NCBI RefSeq assembly: GCF_034702125.1
Contig: NC_085866.1
Location: forward strand, 10,448,842-10,512,841
DNA: 64,000 nucleotides
Origin: Engraulis encrasicolus
Lineage: Eukaryota; Chordata; Actinopteri; Clupeiformes; Engraulidae
Direction: 5' to 3'
Positions within the stretch are counted from its first letter, which is position 1; each line of letters opens with the position of its first letter. Both the position numbers and the translations under genes were made by a program. The notes under the pieces are model-generated. The model did no database searches, had not been told where the DNA came from, and saw nothing but the letters and a program-made list of their open reading frames with translations. Below are positions 41,701 to 61,139 of the stretch, in pieces.

Positions 41701-42052
41701 ATATGATATTTTGGTGGGACTTTAATGTATGGGAGGTGTTTGTGCACGTGTGCTTGTGTGTGCGGCGCGCGTGTGTGTATTATGCTCAGAGAGGGTTTAT
41801 TTGGTCAACGCAGCATTAGTCTAGAGGCAAATGTGAGGCATTTGTTTATCGCCTTAAGCAAACAAATTCCACTCTCTCTGAGCCCTCAGTGTCCTCTTGT
41901 TTCTGTTTTCTTTTTTTTTGTCCTTTTCTTTATCTGTGAGAATCTTGGTTCCTTACCACCTCTGAAACGTCTACTATGTTCCCTGTATGGTATGTTTATT
42001 TTTACAATGGCTGCTGTGTGAGGTCTCGGTCTGTGGGATGTTTTGACTTAAA

Positions 42053-42356
42053 GGGTGCATTCCAATATGCAACCTTGCGTTGTCCACTTGTGCTTCTGGC
42101 GTCACGTTTTGTTGATGCCCCACCTCCGTTAAGAAAACAGTTAAGTTTCCCCGCTGTCAGCCTAGCCAAAAACATTTTTTCGGGGACTATTCTTCATTCA
42201 CCATCCAGTTTGCAAATGATAAAATGAGTTTACAATTGAGCTTGTGCGAGATATCGAAATATAAGGCTGTTGTCAGCGATGTCATCATGACATATTACTT
42301 CCTGGTACGAGGCCACAAGCACAGTGGAGGACGCAAGGTTGCATATTGGAATGCAC
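42053..42356. mobile_element. Miniature DNA transposon with long inverted ends
   Basis: The ends ggtgcattccaatatgcaac and gttgcatattggaatgcact are inverted over about 27 bp. No transposase is present, and the TSD was not resolved. The superfamily is open. Confidence 0.65.
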
Positions 42357-42359
42357 TCA

Positions 42360-42897
42360 AAGAGTGAAAAGAGGAGTAGAGCTGGGGCTGCTGGAGATGG
42401 CTGCCTGTGTCCTCAGCTGCTGTCCAGTTGAGGTTTGGTGGTGTTGCAGGGCTCTGTGCTGCTGGTGTGTGCACCTCCTCTGTCTCTATCTTCATCGCTC
42501 TCCCTGTACAAACACAAAATAAATCCTGAATGATGAGCTCCAGATGCTTTTTTCCAGCGCCATGCTAAAGAGCTCCGAATATGATCTGTTGACATAATAG
42601 TTGGGGTAATATAGTTGTTTTGTTGGGCATAACAGTTTATTATATCATCAATCATTCATAAGAGTGATTATAATTTGTACAAAGTAACAAACACCACTGT
42701 TGGCTAACCTTACCCTGCTTTAAATGGCTTCATGGTCTGCCCATGAAGTGGTCAACACCATGTTAATCCATAACGGGTGAGTAAGTTAGCTATACGGAAG
42801 ACTACGACACTTAATAGAGGTGGTAATGACTCATGAATAGTAACTTGTAAAGTAAAATAGTAAATATTTTGGCATTTAATACATTTTTATTCAATTA
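42360..42897. other. Intergenic, no gene recognised
   Basis: Nothing beyond short open frames and AT-rich sequence was recognised. Confidence 0.4.
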
Positions 42898-43796
42898 CAG
42901 TGTTTCCCACAGAAATTTTGGAAACTATGGGGGCAGCCGGGATTTTTTTTATCCGGGGGGGGGGGGGGGGGGGGGGGGTCTTTTCACGGGCCTTTTTTTG
43001 GGGGGGGGGGGTATTCAAAATAAATGCAAAATGGCAAAACAATGAGTACAGTATGACGATGGCGCATGGAGAAACTATAGGCCTAGGCCTACATTTCAGC
43101 CATTTATATTTTGAGAAATAAGGCTACATAATACACATGCAGGGGTCTATGTAATGAAAAAAATAATAAAACAAAATAGGAGCAGAGATAAGAATTTAAG
43201 ATTGCTGTGAAATTGTTAACGCATAAACAAAAAGGGTCTAAGTAGGCTATGCCTTTTCCCCACACACACATTCTACATGAGGGGTGCTGGTCACAGGGCC
43301 AGTTTTTCAAAATTCCTCCCATTAAAAGGGCTGAACAACATATTACACATTTATGTCTATATTCACATTCATTACACATTAATTTCTATATGCAGCCCGA
43401 TGTCTCCTCTGCCTTGTCAATGAAGGCCTGTCACCTAACTCATTACAACTGTAAAACAAAGCCTGGGGAGTGTTAGTAAACTCATCCCAACTGTCCCTTC
43501 TCGGAAGGTTTTTTTTTATTGCTCCCAAACCCAAGTTAACTACAACAACTTGACAAGGCTTTTGATCCCTCTCTCTTTCAAGCACTTGTGGTTTTCTCTA
43601 TAGGATGTATTTACTCCAGGAGGAAAATGCGAAGGAAATCGTAATTGAAATCGCTTTTAACAAACACGGAAATCGTAAAAAAAAAAGTAAAAAAAAAAAA
43701 AATTTTTTTTTTTTTTTTTACATTTTCGGAAACTATGGCGGCCAAATTTAAACTATGGCGGGCCGCCATAGTTTCCTCAATGTATGGGAAACACTG
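42898..43796. mobile_element. hAT-like element with decayed interior
   Basis: The inverted ends are cagtgtttccca / tgggaaacactg. Subterminal ggaaactatgg(c/g)gg motifs occur at both sides and in both orientations at the right end. The interior includes a poly-G run (42955-42978) and A/T runs. No clear 8-bp TSD and no transposase are seen. Confidence 0.65.
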
Positions 43797-43865
43797 CATT
43801 ATGAGCTGTGAATGAAGTGTATTCTGTAAGCTGCTCCAGCATAATATAGTTTTTCCTAAGAATTA

Positions 43866-44832
43866 CAGTATGTCACAAAAGTGAGTAAATGCCTCACATT
43901 TCTGCAGATTTGTAAGCATTTAGTTTCATGGGACAACTTTAAAGAAATTTCATTTTGACACAATGAAAAGTAGCCAGCTTACAGTACAACTTGTAAAACA
44001 TTTTCAATGTATTGTTAACTTCAAAGAATTCTAAATACAGCTATTAATGTCTTAAAATGTACCTCTCAAAAGTGAGTGCACCATATGTTAAAATCTCATT
44101 CAAAAGATCATTATCTGCTTCAATAGTAACAGTACATTCTTGATTTGGCAATTTGCATTGACCTATTTCTTTTGGTGAAAGTCAGCTTTCCCATGTTGAC
44201 TGCATTCATGCAGTCCCAAACCATGTCAGTCACTACCATGCTTGATTCAGTATCAGACGTTTTTCTTTGTACAACACACTTTAACACCACACACGCTTGA
44301 CATTTGATTATCCTGATGTCATCAGACCACACAATATGGTCCTAGCAATCCATATCCTTACTCTGTCTCTGATGAGACCAAGATAAACACATTTGCATTA
44401 GATGATGTCCAACATGATTGGTGGTGATAAGAAGTGAGTAGTACAAAGAAAAGTGTCCTACGCTTAAAATCAAGCGGTGTGGGACAGTGGGACTGACATG
44501 GTTTAGGGGTGCATGACTGCCGTCAACATTGAAAAGCTGAACTTCACCAAAAGAAACACGCATGTCAACATGTACTGTGACTAAGCAGATCATGATCCTC
44601 TTTATGGGTTTTTAACAAAGGGTTTATTAACATTTTTCAGAGGTACATTTTGAGACATCAATGAATGTATTTTGAATGATTGTGAGTGAACAATAAATTA
44701 AAGAGTTTATATAAGTTGTATGCAGGCTACTGTTCAGTGTCACATTGAAATTTCTTTAATTTTGTTCCATGTAAAGACATGCTTACATATCGTCAGAAAT
44801 GTGAGGGGTGTGCTCACTTCTGTCACATTCTG
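43866..44832. mobile_element. Tc1/mariner element rearranged as an inverted duplication
   Basis: The 967-bp element is bounded by TA (43864-43865, 44833-44834), with ends cagtatgtcacaaaagtgag / ctcacttctgtcacattctg. Inverted similarity continues far inside the ends: the minus strand of 44120-44260 (tgacatggtttgggactgca, gctgactttcaccaaaagaa) matches the plus strand of 44490-44565 (tgacatggtttaggggtgca, gctgaacttcaccaaaagaa). These pieces correspond to the middle of a Tc1-type transposase, present twice head to head. No open transposase frame is left. Confidence 0.75.
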
Positions 44833-45079
44833 TAGGTCTACAGAAAAATCACAATTGATGTGCTGCGATTTCAATACAACGGTATTCAGTTAATAGAATT
44901 GTACAAAAGGTCAATGTCCTTAGGAAAATGCAGTAGAACGACACTGTACTAAAGGACAAGTGTACTTCGGAAATTACTGAACCTTTCTGATTCCAAAACG
45001 GGTCACGACCTATAGAAGACCAGCCACACATACCTAGAGGAGGGGGCTGCTGACTATGTGATTTGGGGGGGCTTTACAA

Positions 45080-45240
45080 GCCTTAATTGTTTTTCTCAGA
45101 CAGGATAGTGAAGCAGAGACGGAAAGTGAGTTGGAAGAGAGAGACGGGGAAGGGCCGGCAAAGGACCCGGGCCGGGAATCAAACCCAGGTCGGCCGTGTA
45201 GTAGATGAGTGCCCTACCATATCAGTCACGTTAGGGCCCT
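45080..45240 (-). mobile_element. tRNA-derived SINE
   Basis: On the minus strand the head gatatggtagggcactcatc (A-box region) and the B box gggtttgattcccggcc are followed by a body with ccccgtctctctcttcc and ctgtctgagaaaa. It is related in layout to the SINE at 61621. Confidence 0.7.
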
Positions 45241-45279
45241 GATTATGTGATTCTAATGTTTCCTTTAGAGTGTGCAGAT

Positions 45280-46040
45280 ACAGTGCTCAAAACATTCAAG
45301 GGAAAACTGAAACAACACAGTGCATCTGATTCTCAAGTCAATCAACATTTATGTGGAATCAGCCATCCAGTGGGGAAGCAAGAAGCATTCAGCATGAATC
45401 CATTTTGCCTACTTAGATGCTGCTTAGTTGCTGCAGGTAGTATCCACATTTCTTAGTTTTCATCCTTCCTGGCCGATGTTTTGGTCACATTTGCATTTCA
45501 ATCCAACACCCACTGAAGTCGCTGAGTGTTGTTCATCCAAGATGATACATCATTGCGAGGTACACTGCACAGTGTCCAGAGGAGATGTGGGGGAGGTCAA
45601 TATGAGGTTTTGCATACCGGGATTGCTACCTCCTTTGTGCAAGGTGTTACAGGACGATCACTGCCAGAAAATGAATTTCGCAGGCCACTACTGTGCATGT
45701 TTATTTTCAAGGAACAGATTCTATGAGGGTCTGATACGCTTGGGCCATGTGTGTCTTTGGGAGTGTGACTGGCATATTCACCATTGGTGCCCTGTGATTT
45801 TCACAAATGATGTTACAGACGACATAACATTCTCATTTGCATCTCCAGATGTCACTCAGTCACATGCATGAGCTGTGTTAACCTGCTCTCATATGTGAAC
45901 AATATAGGGGACCAATGGTGAATATGTCAGTGGCATTCCATGGTTTTGGTGCTTCAGCATAGACCCAAGGTGTGAATGTCTCATGTCTACCTGTTGCCAG
46001 TTGAATTTACACAATAGTATAGGTAAAAAGAATCTGTGGG
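45280..46040 (+). mobile_element. Relic of a Tc1/IS630-type transposon
   Basis: The block contains degenerate transposase-like coding: a ttcatccaagatgatacatc (helix-turn-helix start) segment, agtgtccagagga, gctacctcctttgtgcaagg and cgatcactgccagaaaatga. I recognise the order from common fish elements of this group. The 147-codon open frame at 45428-45871 is a composite read across frames and not a host gene. Confidence 0.4.
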
Positions 46041-46309
46041 TAAATCAGAATCTGTGTTGCTTCCTGTTCCTAATCTGACAAACTGACTTCCCAAAATGAT
46101 CGACTGTAGTCACACTGTGTTGTTTTGGTACTCCCTTCATTTTTGCGAGTAGTCTACTTCGCTATGAGGTACGAAAAGAGTGGCAACTAGGCCTACGTGT
46201 CACCAAACTTGAATCAATGTGTTGTATCTGCCTATAAGTCAATAAGTTCAAAAATGGGGAATTCGTGTTTTTTTTTGTTAAATCCCAGATAGGCTATGAC
46301 ATGTCTTTG

Positions 46310-46355
<46 letters not shown>
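46310..46355 (+). repeat. (ATT)n microsatellite
   Basis: About fifteen att units. Confidence 0.95.
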
Positions 46356-46739
46356 TTAAAGTACAATTCAAATATATCAATGTGAATTAGACGGACAAAA
46401 TGCATTATCATAAAAAAGAGAGATGCGCCTGTGATGTATAGCTGTCACCGCCAGATGGAGGCATAGCCTAGACGCAAAAATAAACCATAGTCTACAAGCT
46501 TGCAGTGAGTCGTAGAGAGGTTGTGTGTGAGAGAGGTTTTTTGATTATGCTACTACAGGACTCACATATCTCGTGTTGTTCACATTAGTTTTTATTTTCA
46601 GACGCTAATTTATTGTTGATTAGGAGTCGGGTCCGTTACCTGAACTGAGTCCATCAACATAGGCTATTTGCGCGTGTCACTACAAACTGACTTTAGCTCT
46701 ATTAGTTCAAAGGATTCTCATAGAGCTCTAACGTGCCTG

Positions 46740-46919
46740 TACAGGCGTGGCAGAAAAATCATCCTCGGCCCCGCCATCCGTCCCCCTCTACCCTCTCTTT
46801 CACTGCGTCCGCCCCTTGCGCGCAACGCGCCCTCGGCGATTCATTGTATCGGATTGAGGAGGAGACGGGAGTCGGCACAGAACAGCAACAGGGACAATTG
46901 CCAGCCGTCTAAATTGCAG
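46740..46919 (+). promoter_or_regulatory. rhoa promoter and noncoding exon 1
   Basis: A GC-rich, CpG-containing block with pyrimidine-rich ccctctaccctctctttc is followed by aaattgcag|gtagga at 46919/46920, a good splice donor. rhoa genes have a noncoding first exon, and the coding exon here opens two bases after an acceptor (gaag|gcATG). The transcription start is not fixed; the exon is probably about 100-180 bp. Confidence 0.55.
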
Positions 46920-47904
46920 GTAGGAGTCTGATCACCGATGATTTACTTCTTTCACCATGTATAACCTTTATATAGTTGCTAGAATGGGGTGGACAAGGTA
47001 CTTTATCGCGGAATTCAAAAGTTATTTTAGGGCTACTATGGCAGCTCCGGCTAGTAGGCTAGCAAGCTGTACTTTCCTTCTGTCTCGTCGATTTGTGCCG
47101 CTTCCGCACTTCGTCAACCATCAAGCAGTTGGACTGACGATTCATTTTACTTTTTTTCATCTGGATACTAACAAGTAATTTGCTCAGTGGCCTAATTAAC
47201 ACATTATAGGCTGTTACGCACCAAACGACGCGCAGCCTTTTGTGCGGCAGGAGGTTTTGAAAATCTTGTGGAGCTGTCAACTTTTACCCATCTCTGTCAT
47301 TAAAAAGGCTCGTATTGTTTAGAAAGCAAGTTCACTTTTTATGTTAGAAAGCTACCGTCAGATACACGAAAACTACAGACGATGTTATGGTAGAAGTGAC
47401 AGACTCAACCAACGTAATTATTCAAAGCAAACACAACGTATTGACGGCCTATTCCCCTGTTAAAACGTAGCCTGAAGATTAGAAATTGTAGCTGGAACCC
47501 GCACCAAGACATCTGTTGCTGCAATGACGCCATCTTATACGAGAGGACAGGCTAAGATGAGAATCCAGTCCAACAGTCCTGCTGGGGATGTGGAGTAGAA
47601 TCCTTGATTAAGAAAACGTCTTATATATTTCATCCAACAGCCAGATTGTCAAGTCTTCACTATACAGTGATGAAGCTACAGTAGCCTAATACAGTTAATC
47701 ATGTCACAACTATTTCACAAAATAGCCCCCAACAATGAAAGTTTACAGGGTGCATTTATTGTAACTCTAACTATTGTGAGTTTATGGTCAACCACTACAG
47801 CAGTACAAGTCCATGACCATTTTTCAGTCTCTGCTACACATGGCAAATGATTGCTGTATTTTTGTGCACTGTGTGTGTTTGTGTGGACTAATGCCATGAC
47901 TTGA

Positions 47905-55395
<7,491 letters not shown>

Positions 55396-55735
55396 TTGAG
55401 CACTGAAATGTCAGAGCACACCACATGACACTTAAAGGGAACACAGTGAGTGCCCCTGCTTTGGACGTTGGGGATGGAAATTCACTTAGGAAACACGTCC
55501 ACATGCTTATGCCGCCTATACAGGTAACCAAACGGAAGATATTCACTTCTTATTTTTTGTCGCAATATTCAGAGGTGTATAAAGTAGAAGTAAGAAGTGC
55601 TCTTGCTGATGTAATTACAACCCTGTGACATGATCTTACATAGTTTATATACTAGTTATCATACTGTACCTAATGAAGTAAATACACCATAAGAGTATTT
55701 CTACTTTTACTTAATACATATGTGGCAATGATATA

Positions 55736-55985
55736 TTTTTCAGAGTGAGGAGTCTGCACACTTAGAATCCTTTCTGTTGTGTTTTATTTTTTCATGGCAG
55801 GATAACGTTTCGACCTCAACCGTCTTCTTCAGATTCTCCAGTAGAAGACTGTTGAGGTCGAAACGTTATCCTGCCATGAAAAAATAAAACACAACAAAAA
55901 GGATTCTAAGTGTGCGGACTCCTCACTCTGAAAACTACAGTTGTCCTTCGTCCTGCACCTTTCCCTGTGGTGTGCACAATCCTCT
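55736..55985 (+). mobile_element. Hairpin repeat family, copy 1
   Basis: Arms of about 90 bp (about 55736-55830 and 55843-55934) are inverted complements sharing gtttcgacctcaac, tcatggcaggataacg and ttagaatcctttctgt-like blocks. The outer part continues with ttcgtcctgcacctttcc and tgtgcacaatcctctccttcaac. A second copy is at 61140-61430. Confidence 0.75.
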
Positions 55986-55989
55986 CCTT

Positions 55990-57099
55990 CAACGCAATGA
56001 TATATTACAACATGCATACAATTTCATGAACGACAAATACCCATACAAATATCCCTTTTGGATATAAATAAATGTACATATTAATCAAGGACGGATTTCT
56101 GCACGGGCCTACCGGGCTCAGGGGCCCATGAGCCAATGGGGTCCTGAGGTCCAAGCTTCCGTGTTACAAGAAACACTTCATTATTGGTAGGCCTATATTC
56201 ATGTTCTCATGTTGTGTTAAAATTGCTTTAACAACTGTATTTTCACATTTTCTCCGGGTGAGAAACCCCCGAATCCCCAACAATAAAATCTGTACTATAT
56301 TTAAGTAAACACCCCAAATCTTTTCAAACCACACAATTCCATGGAGGGGAGCCTCTCTTGTAGTCTGTACCAGTGGCCTATGAAGTGATAAACCGTCCCT
56401 GGCCCTGCTATTAATATAAGGGAATGCCCTCTGTGTTTAAATCCTGAGTTTAATTGTATGGGATAGTTTCAGCAGAAATATGGTTTATGTGATGTGGCTG
56501 TGTGAAAGGGTCAAACGTGTGAGGTAGATATTAGTGCAGGTCGTCAACTTGTGCACTGTCCATGTTGTATTAGGGGCTTTGCAAATATGGTGCCACTGAT
56601 TGTTCTCTACACGGCTCTGCATCACTCTTATCCTCCACATATAATAGGCTACCATAACACACTGGGTTGATCCGGCAACCATCCACCAAAATAAATAAAT
56701 AGCCTAAATAACAGGCTAGACTAGGGCGCATTAAAAGCCAGAAGGTAATGCATACTTTGGCTCAGATTCTATATTAAAAGGCTAAGTAGGCTACTTGGTC
56801 TTTCACTATATGCCCAGCCCAAGCTCAAATCCCAAATGAAAAAGTTGTACAATTTTACCATTAATCGAGTAGCCTAGGCTAGGCCTATTACTTAGGGGAC
56901 TTTATTTCAACAAATATAGGCCTACAGCAAAATAAAACATGGACTCGAAACTGCAGCTTTTCAAATTCTCAGAAGGGGTGGCTACAGTTTGTCGATAACA
57001 GTTTTGTCTTCATGGGCTTTGTGGTCGGTAGTGCGTAAAGGAAGGAACTCGTCACCAAGCTTCCACCCCTGCTGCTGGTAACACCCAAATACGGCTGGC
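55990..57099. other. Intergenic, no gene recognised
   Basis: AT-rich with many tagcct/aggctа-like short words typical of this genome. A ggggcccatgag-type repeat fragment occurs near 56110. If the small locus at 57.1-57.3 kb is spliced, its further exons would have to be here, but I recognise none. Confidence 0.35.
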
Positions 57100-57231
57100 C
57101 TAAAAAGCCAAAAGCTTTCGCATACTCTCGGTCTTGGGCAGGGCCACTGCCAGCTGCTGCTGCTGCTGCGGGGTTTGTGAACGGAGCCGTCGACGCCCTG
57201 CTCTCTCGAGCTCGTTCGTCCTATCCTCCAT
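57100..57231 (-). CDS. Possible 43-codon ORF downstream of a TATA/MEF2 promoter
   Basis: The ATG at 57231 (minus strand) opens a short frame beginning MEDRTNELERAGRRR, with a run of five glutamines in the middle and a stop at 57102-57100. It matches no protein I know. There is no signal peptide or membrane segment. The -3 base before the ATG is T (weak) and +4 is G. It could be a micropeptide, the first exon of a longer gene (a weak donor gtatgc exists near 57123), or a chance frame in a transcribed leader. The main reason to list it is its position about 60 bp below a TATA box. Confidence 0.25.
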   Translation of the reverse strand: MEDRTNELERAGRRRLRSQTPQQQQQLAVALPKTESMRKLLAF

Positions 57232-57293
57232 CGACTTTCAATCTTCTCCCGCTCAAGCAACGGCAGTGGAGAGCGCTTGTGCGAAACTCTCGG

Positions 57294-57341
57294 CTTTTAT
57301 ATGGACCTATTTTTAGTCCTGGCGAGTCAACCTATTTTTAA
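57294..57341 (-). promoter_or_regulatory. TATA box with two MEF2-type sites
   Basis: On the minus strand TATAAAAG lies at 57301-57294. Upstream of it are CTAAAAATAG (57316-57307), a perfect MEF2 consensus, and TTAAAAATAG (57341-57332), which also fits YTAWWWWTAR. The two sites are 25 bp apart, and the first lies about 6 bp from the TATA box. Such an arrangement is typical of skeletal or cardiac muscle promoters. The sites are near-palindromic, so the TATA box gives the direction. Confidence 0.5.
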
Positions 57342-57349
57342 CCAATATG

Positions 57350-58835
57350 AGCTCATCTTTTTTCCGTTACACCCAATGAGAAAGAAGAAAGAGCCACGTG
57401 TTTGAGAGAAAGGGGAGGGAAGCTCCAAGCGTTGGGTGGACCTGAATACGGTGTAGGCAGTTGACATAAGCGCGGAAGCGCATTGCACAAGCTGTTGCGC
57501 CTAAAAGCATCACCGATGAAATTTGACAAAAAAGTTGTCCTAAAGCACATCAATTATAGGCGTATGTTATCTGTTAAAACTGACTGACAGTAGGCTATTC
57601 AGACTGAGAGAGACCTCCGACTGGCGGCGAGATGATTCTAAATTGGCAACGAATAGGCTATGGCGAAATTAAACAGGCATATTTAGTTTGACGTGAAGTA
57701 AAACATATAGCCTAAGCTACAAATAATTTAAGGGCATATAGCTTGTCGTCCTCCATTATTTCTTAAGAAAGCTGAAACAAGGTAAACTATTTCAAACTAC
57801 AAAGGAAAATAATGAAATGGTCTAAGGCAAGAAAGTTAATATGATCATTGACAGGAAACTTCTTAGGCTATATGAAGGTTTATGTCTTACAAGGATGCAT
57901 GCATGCAATATGCCTGCGCCTTGAATAAGGTGTGTTTTGATGCACAAGGTAAAATCGTCTCAAATAATATTGCAGGAAGGCCTGTGAAGTGTCCAGTTTA
58001 ATCCACTAGCGACATCTGGTGGCAGGTTTTGCGTCAAGCGTTCTGGACTTGTTCATTGGATACAAGTTTCTAGAATTATAAGTTGTGAGGGTTTTTTTTC
58101 TAATGGGGTTGATTGGGAACATCAATATCACCAATATATCACGTGCTGTATGATTTCAAATATATCTAATTTGAAGAACATTTACAGGAGGCTATGTGCC
58201 CTGCACATATTTGCCTTGACAGGTTTCTGTAACTTGTCTCGGACCTGTAGAGGTGATACTATCTGAATAGTCTATCTTTGCTATCTGCAGACACTAGGCT
58301 ATCTGCAGCACACACAAGCCTACACAATGACAAAACATATGATGGTCTACACTATGTGACACCTAAAGATGACAGACAGAAGAATTTCACCCCTCGTGAT
58401 TATCTGTAATTGTTTGTGTAGTTATTATTAATCATTGTCATTGAATTTCAATGTATATGTTCAAATCTTAAAGCTGGAAAATGTGTACAGCAAACAGTAG
58501 GCATATTTTTTAAAATGTTTTTTTTTCCCCAGCATTAAGTCGGTGAGAAAAGGAAAGACTGTCATTAATTGTTTCTCAAGATTTGTGTCATTGACTCTTT
58601 TCATATAGCAGGTGTGAAGGATAGAACAATTTTGCCTGGTAAAGAGAACGACATGCGGAAAAAAAAACACATTTCGTCAATAATACTGCAGTGCAAGAGA
58701 GAATTTTTTTATGGGGGCAGAACTTCTTGGTCAGCACCAGATTTGTTGTGAAGTGTGTACGAACGTGTGATATACTGTATGTCTTATTGAATCTGCATGT
58801 GGTGTGCGCATGACACGTACAGTACATGGATGTGA
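57350..58835. other. Intergenic, no gene recognised
   Basis: Apart from the region next to the candidate promoter (which is GC-richer up to about 57500), this is AT-rich with no supported feature. Confidence 0.4.
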
Positions 58836-58842
58836 TATACAT

Positions 58843-58846
58843 AGTG

Positions 58847-58878
<32 letters not shown>

Positions 58879-58898
58879 TGCGTGTGTGTACATGCATG

Positions 58899-58940
<42 letters not shown>

Positions 58941-59043
58941 GTGCAGTGCAAAGACCTCATGAGGGGTAAGTACTCAGATTTTCAAAATAATATCTAAACA
59001 ACACATCAACATTAAATCCTCAAAAACAGCTACAGTCAAAAGG

Positions 59044-59127
<84 letters not shown>
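58843..59127 (+). repeat. (TG)n/(TGCG)n and (CA)n microsatellites
   Basis: TG with TGCG interruptions at about 58843-58938, and a pure CA run at 59046-59127. A short unique segment lies between them. Confidence 0.9.
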
Positions 59128-59129
<2 letters not shown>

Positions 59130-59559
59130 TGCAGTAAAAAAAAATACTCATAGGATGAATTTACATTTTAGATTTTTTTTTTTTTCTCTGACACATTAAC
59201 TCACAACACACACACACACGAGCAGTTTCAAAGGTTGAAAGGTCGGGACTGAGTAGAGGCTAAGAACATGAGCACAAGTCAAGTTATCCAAACCATGATT
59301 TAATATCACTCAAGTTATGAGCACTTAGGTCTACAGACAAATCCAGAGTAGTACTTGTAGTTTGCAGAAGCAATTTAACACAGTCTCTAAAACCGAATAA
59401 TATCCGTTCTCTCTCCTTAATAGCCTACATTGACCACCCTGATTCTGAATAAGGGTTTGGATGTGAGTAGTGTTGGGGCCGTGTACCATTTCAGAGTCAA
59501 GACCGCATCTCTGAAGGGTTGAGTCTGAGTCAAGACTGAGAAAACAGAAACTTATATTG

Positions 59560-59975
59560 TTCTCCGTTGTTGTACCCAAGTGGTGGAACAGTCTCCCAGA
59601 GGCAGCAAGACTAAGCATATCTCTTGCAGCCTTCAAGGAACAATCTAAAGACATTCCTCTTTCGAGAGAATCTACTAGACTAATGCTTGAACTGGCCTTG
59701 CCCCAGGGCAGACTCCTGACATGATGTTTTGTTTAGTTTAGTTTAGTTTGTGAGTGTGTGTTTGTGTGTGTGTGTACTCGTTATTTACTCTTTATAAAAA
59801 AAAACTAAAAAAAAAAAAAAAACTAACCCCTCTTTGCAACTGCACTTGTTGTTCTGTATATCTCCTGTGCACTTTGTATTTGCTTGTGATGTTGGCTTGA
59901 TTATGTCCTCTTTTGAAAGTCGCTTTGGTTATAAAGCGTCTGCCAAATGCAATGTAATGTAATGTAATTGTGCAT
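59560..59975 (+). mobile_element. L2-like LINE 3' end
   Basis: The plus strand encodes VVEQSPRGSKTK-like sequence in one frame. In the homologous frame it gives WNSLPEAARLSISLAAFKEQSKD, then a 3' UTR and the tail aagtcgctttggttataaag with tgtaatg repeats. The last 280 bp match 35395-35735 closely. It is 5'-truncated. Confidence 0.8.
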
Positions 59976-60230
59976 GAATAAGACATTTGCGAATACATGC
60001 CCAACAAATGTTTGATTTTGCTTTGTACATGCCTTACAAGTTACTTATACAGGAACATTGTATGTATAAGTGCTAATAGATGTATCCCTAAAATAAAGTT
60101 TAACCGAACTTATTAGCCACTTTGACCCATTAGTGAGTGTGTTTTTGGCTAGTAAGATTAACATCTAGCCATTTTGGCGGATGGTGAAAAAAGTTAATTT
60201 AGAGCCCTGACTACGTGTGTATGGTGGTAT

Positions 60231-60233
<3 letters not shown>

Positions 60234-60287
<54 letters not shown>
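60234..60287 (+). repeat. (GA)n microsatellite
   Basis: About 54 bp of pure GA. Confidence 0.95.
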
Positions 60288-60289
<2 letters not shown>

Positions 60290-61139
60290 TGTGGGGGGGT
60301 ATGTAGCCACATTGCCATGTTTCATGAGCAGCAGCAGGTAGTAGTGTTGTGATGTTCATGAACGAATAGATTCTTTTGAACAGCTCCTAGATGCAGACGA
60401 TGGGAACCGAATCACAGCTGTGGAGCCACTCCTTTCCTTTTTTTTCTCGTTAATTGTGTGTGTTTCTTGCTCCGAGTGTAAGAAACGCTCTTTAGAAGGA
60501 AGAAGGTGGTCAATACTGTTCATATATATTTTTAAAAAGGGTTCAAATGAGCCAGTTCTTTGAACGGTTCTTTGATCTGGATCTTGACAAAAAAGCCACC
60601 AGTCCCATCTCTAGCAGGCAGAGGGCAGCATTTCCCTGTTGAGTTCTAGCCAAGTGTGTCACAGAGGCCTGTTCTCCCGGGGACTGGAAACTCTGCCACC
60701 GTGTCTCCATCGTGAGTGCTGTGCACGACCTTGCCAGCTCACCCGACATTGTACTTGTCTGAAGGGGTGTGTGCTTTTGATCTCTTTTCCTCTTGTGCCT
60801 GAAAACTTCCCACTCGAAGACAGGCTCTCACTGTACTGGCGTTAGCCTAATACACACCACTTTCCAAACTCTGGCGCTAGCTCTGCGTGTAGCCGGCAGA
60901 CATTCGGAGCCAGCCTTTCCTCACAGTGCGGCCAGTGAATAAAGCCTCCCTTCACTCTCCAGCTAACTGACAGGGTGATGGAAGGGCCAGCCGCAGTTTT
61001 TCAACAAGCCGCATGAAGGCAAAGTAGCCACAAGTAGGGCACGGCAGCCCAGGCCAATGGCTGGACTGGCCACATGGCATTACAGGGCATATGCCCGGTG
61101 GACTGTGGATGATTTTGAAGTTTTCAAAGTTTTCAAAGT
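60290..61139. other. Intergenic, no gene recognised
   Basis: Repeat-like fragments are present (ttgaacagctcctagatgc / tttgaacggttctttga). No domain or exon is supported. Confidence 0.4.

Noticed and set aside
45428..45871. 147-codon plus-strand ORF
   Set aside because: It lies in a degenerate Tc1/IS630-type transposon, reads across its frames, and shows no conserved host domain.
56982..57260. 92-codon minus-strand ORF overlapping the MEF2/TATA locus
   Set aside because: Its first codon is TTG, not ATG, and its sequence resembles no family. The shorter ATG-initiated frame at 57231 was kept as a low-confidence candidate instead.
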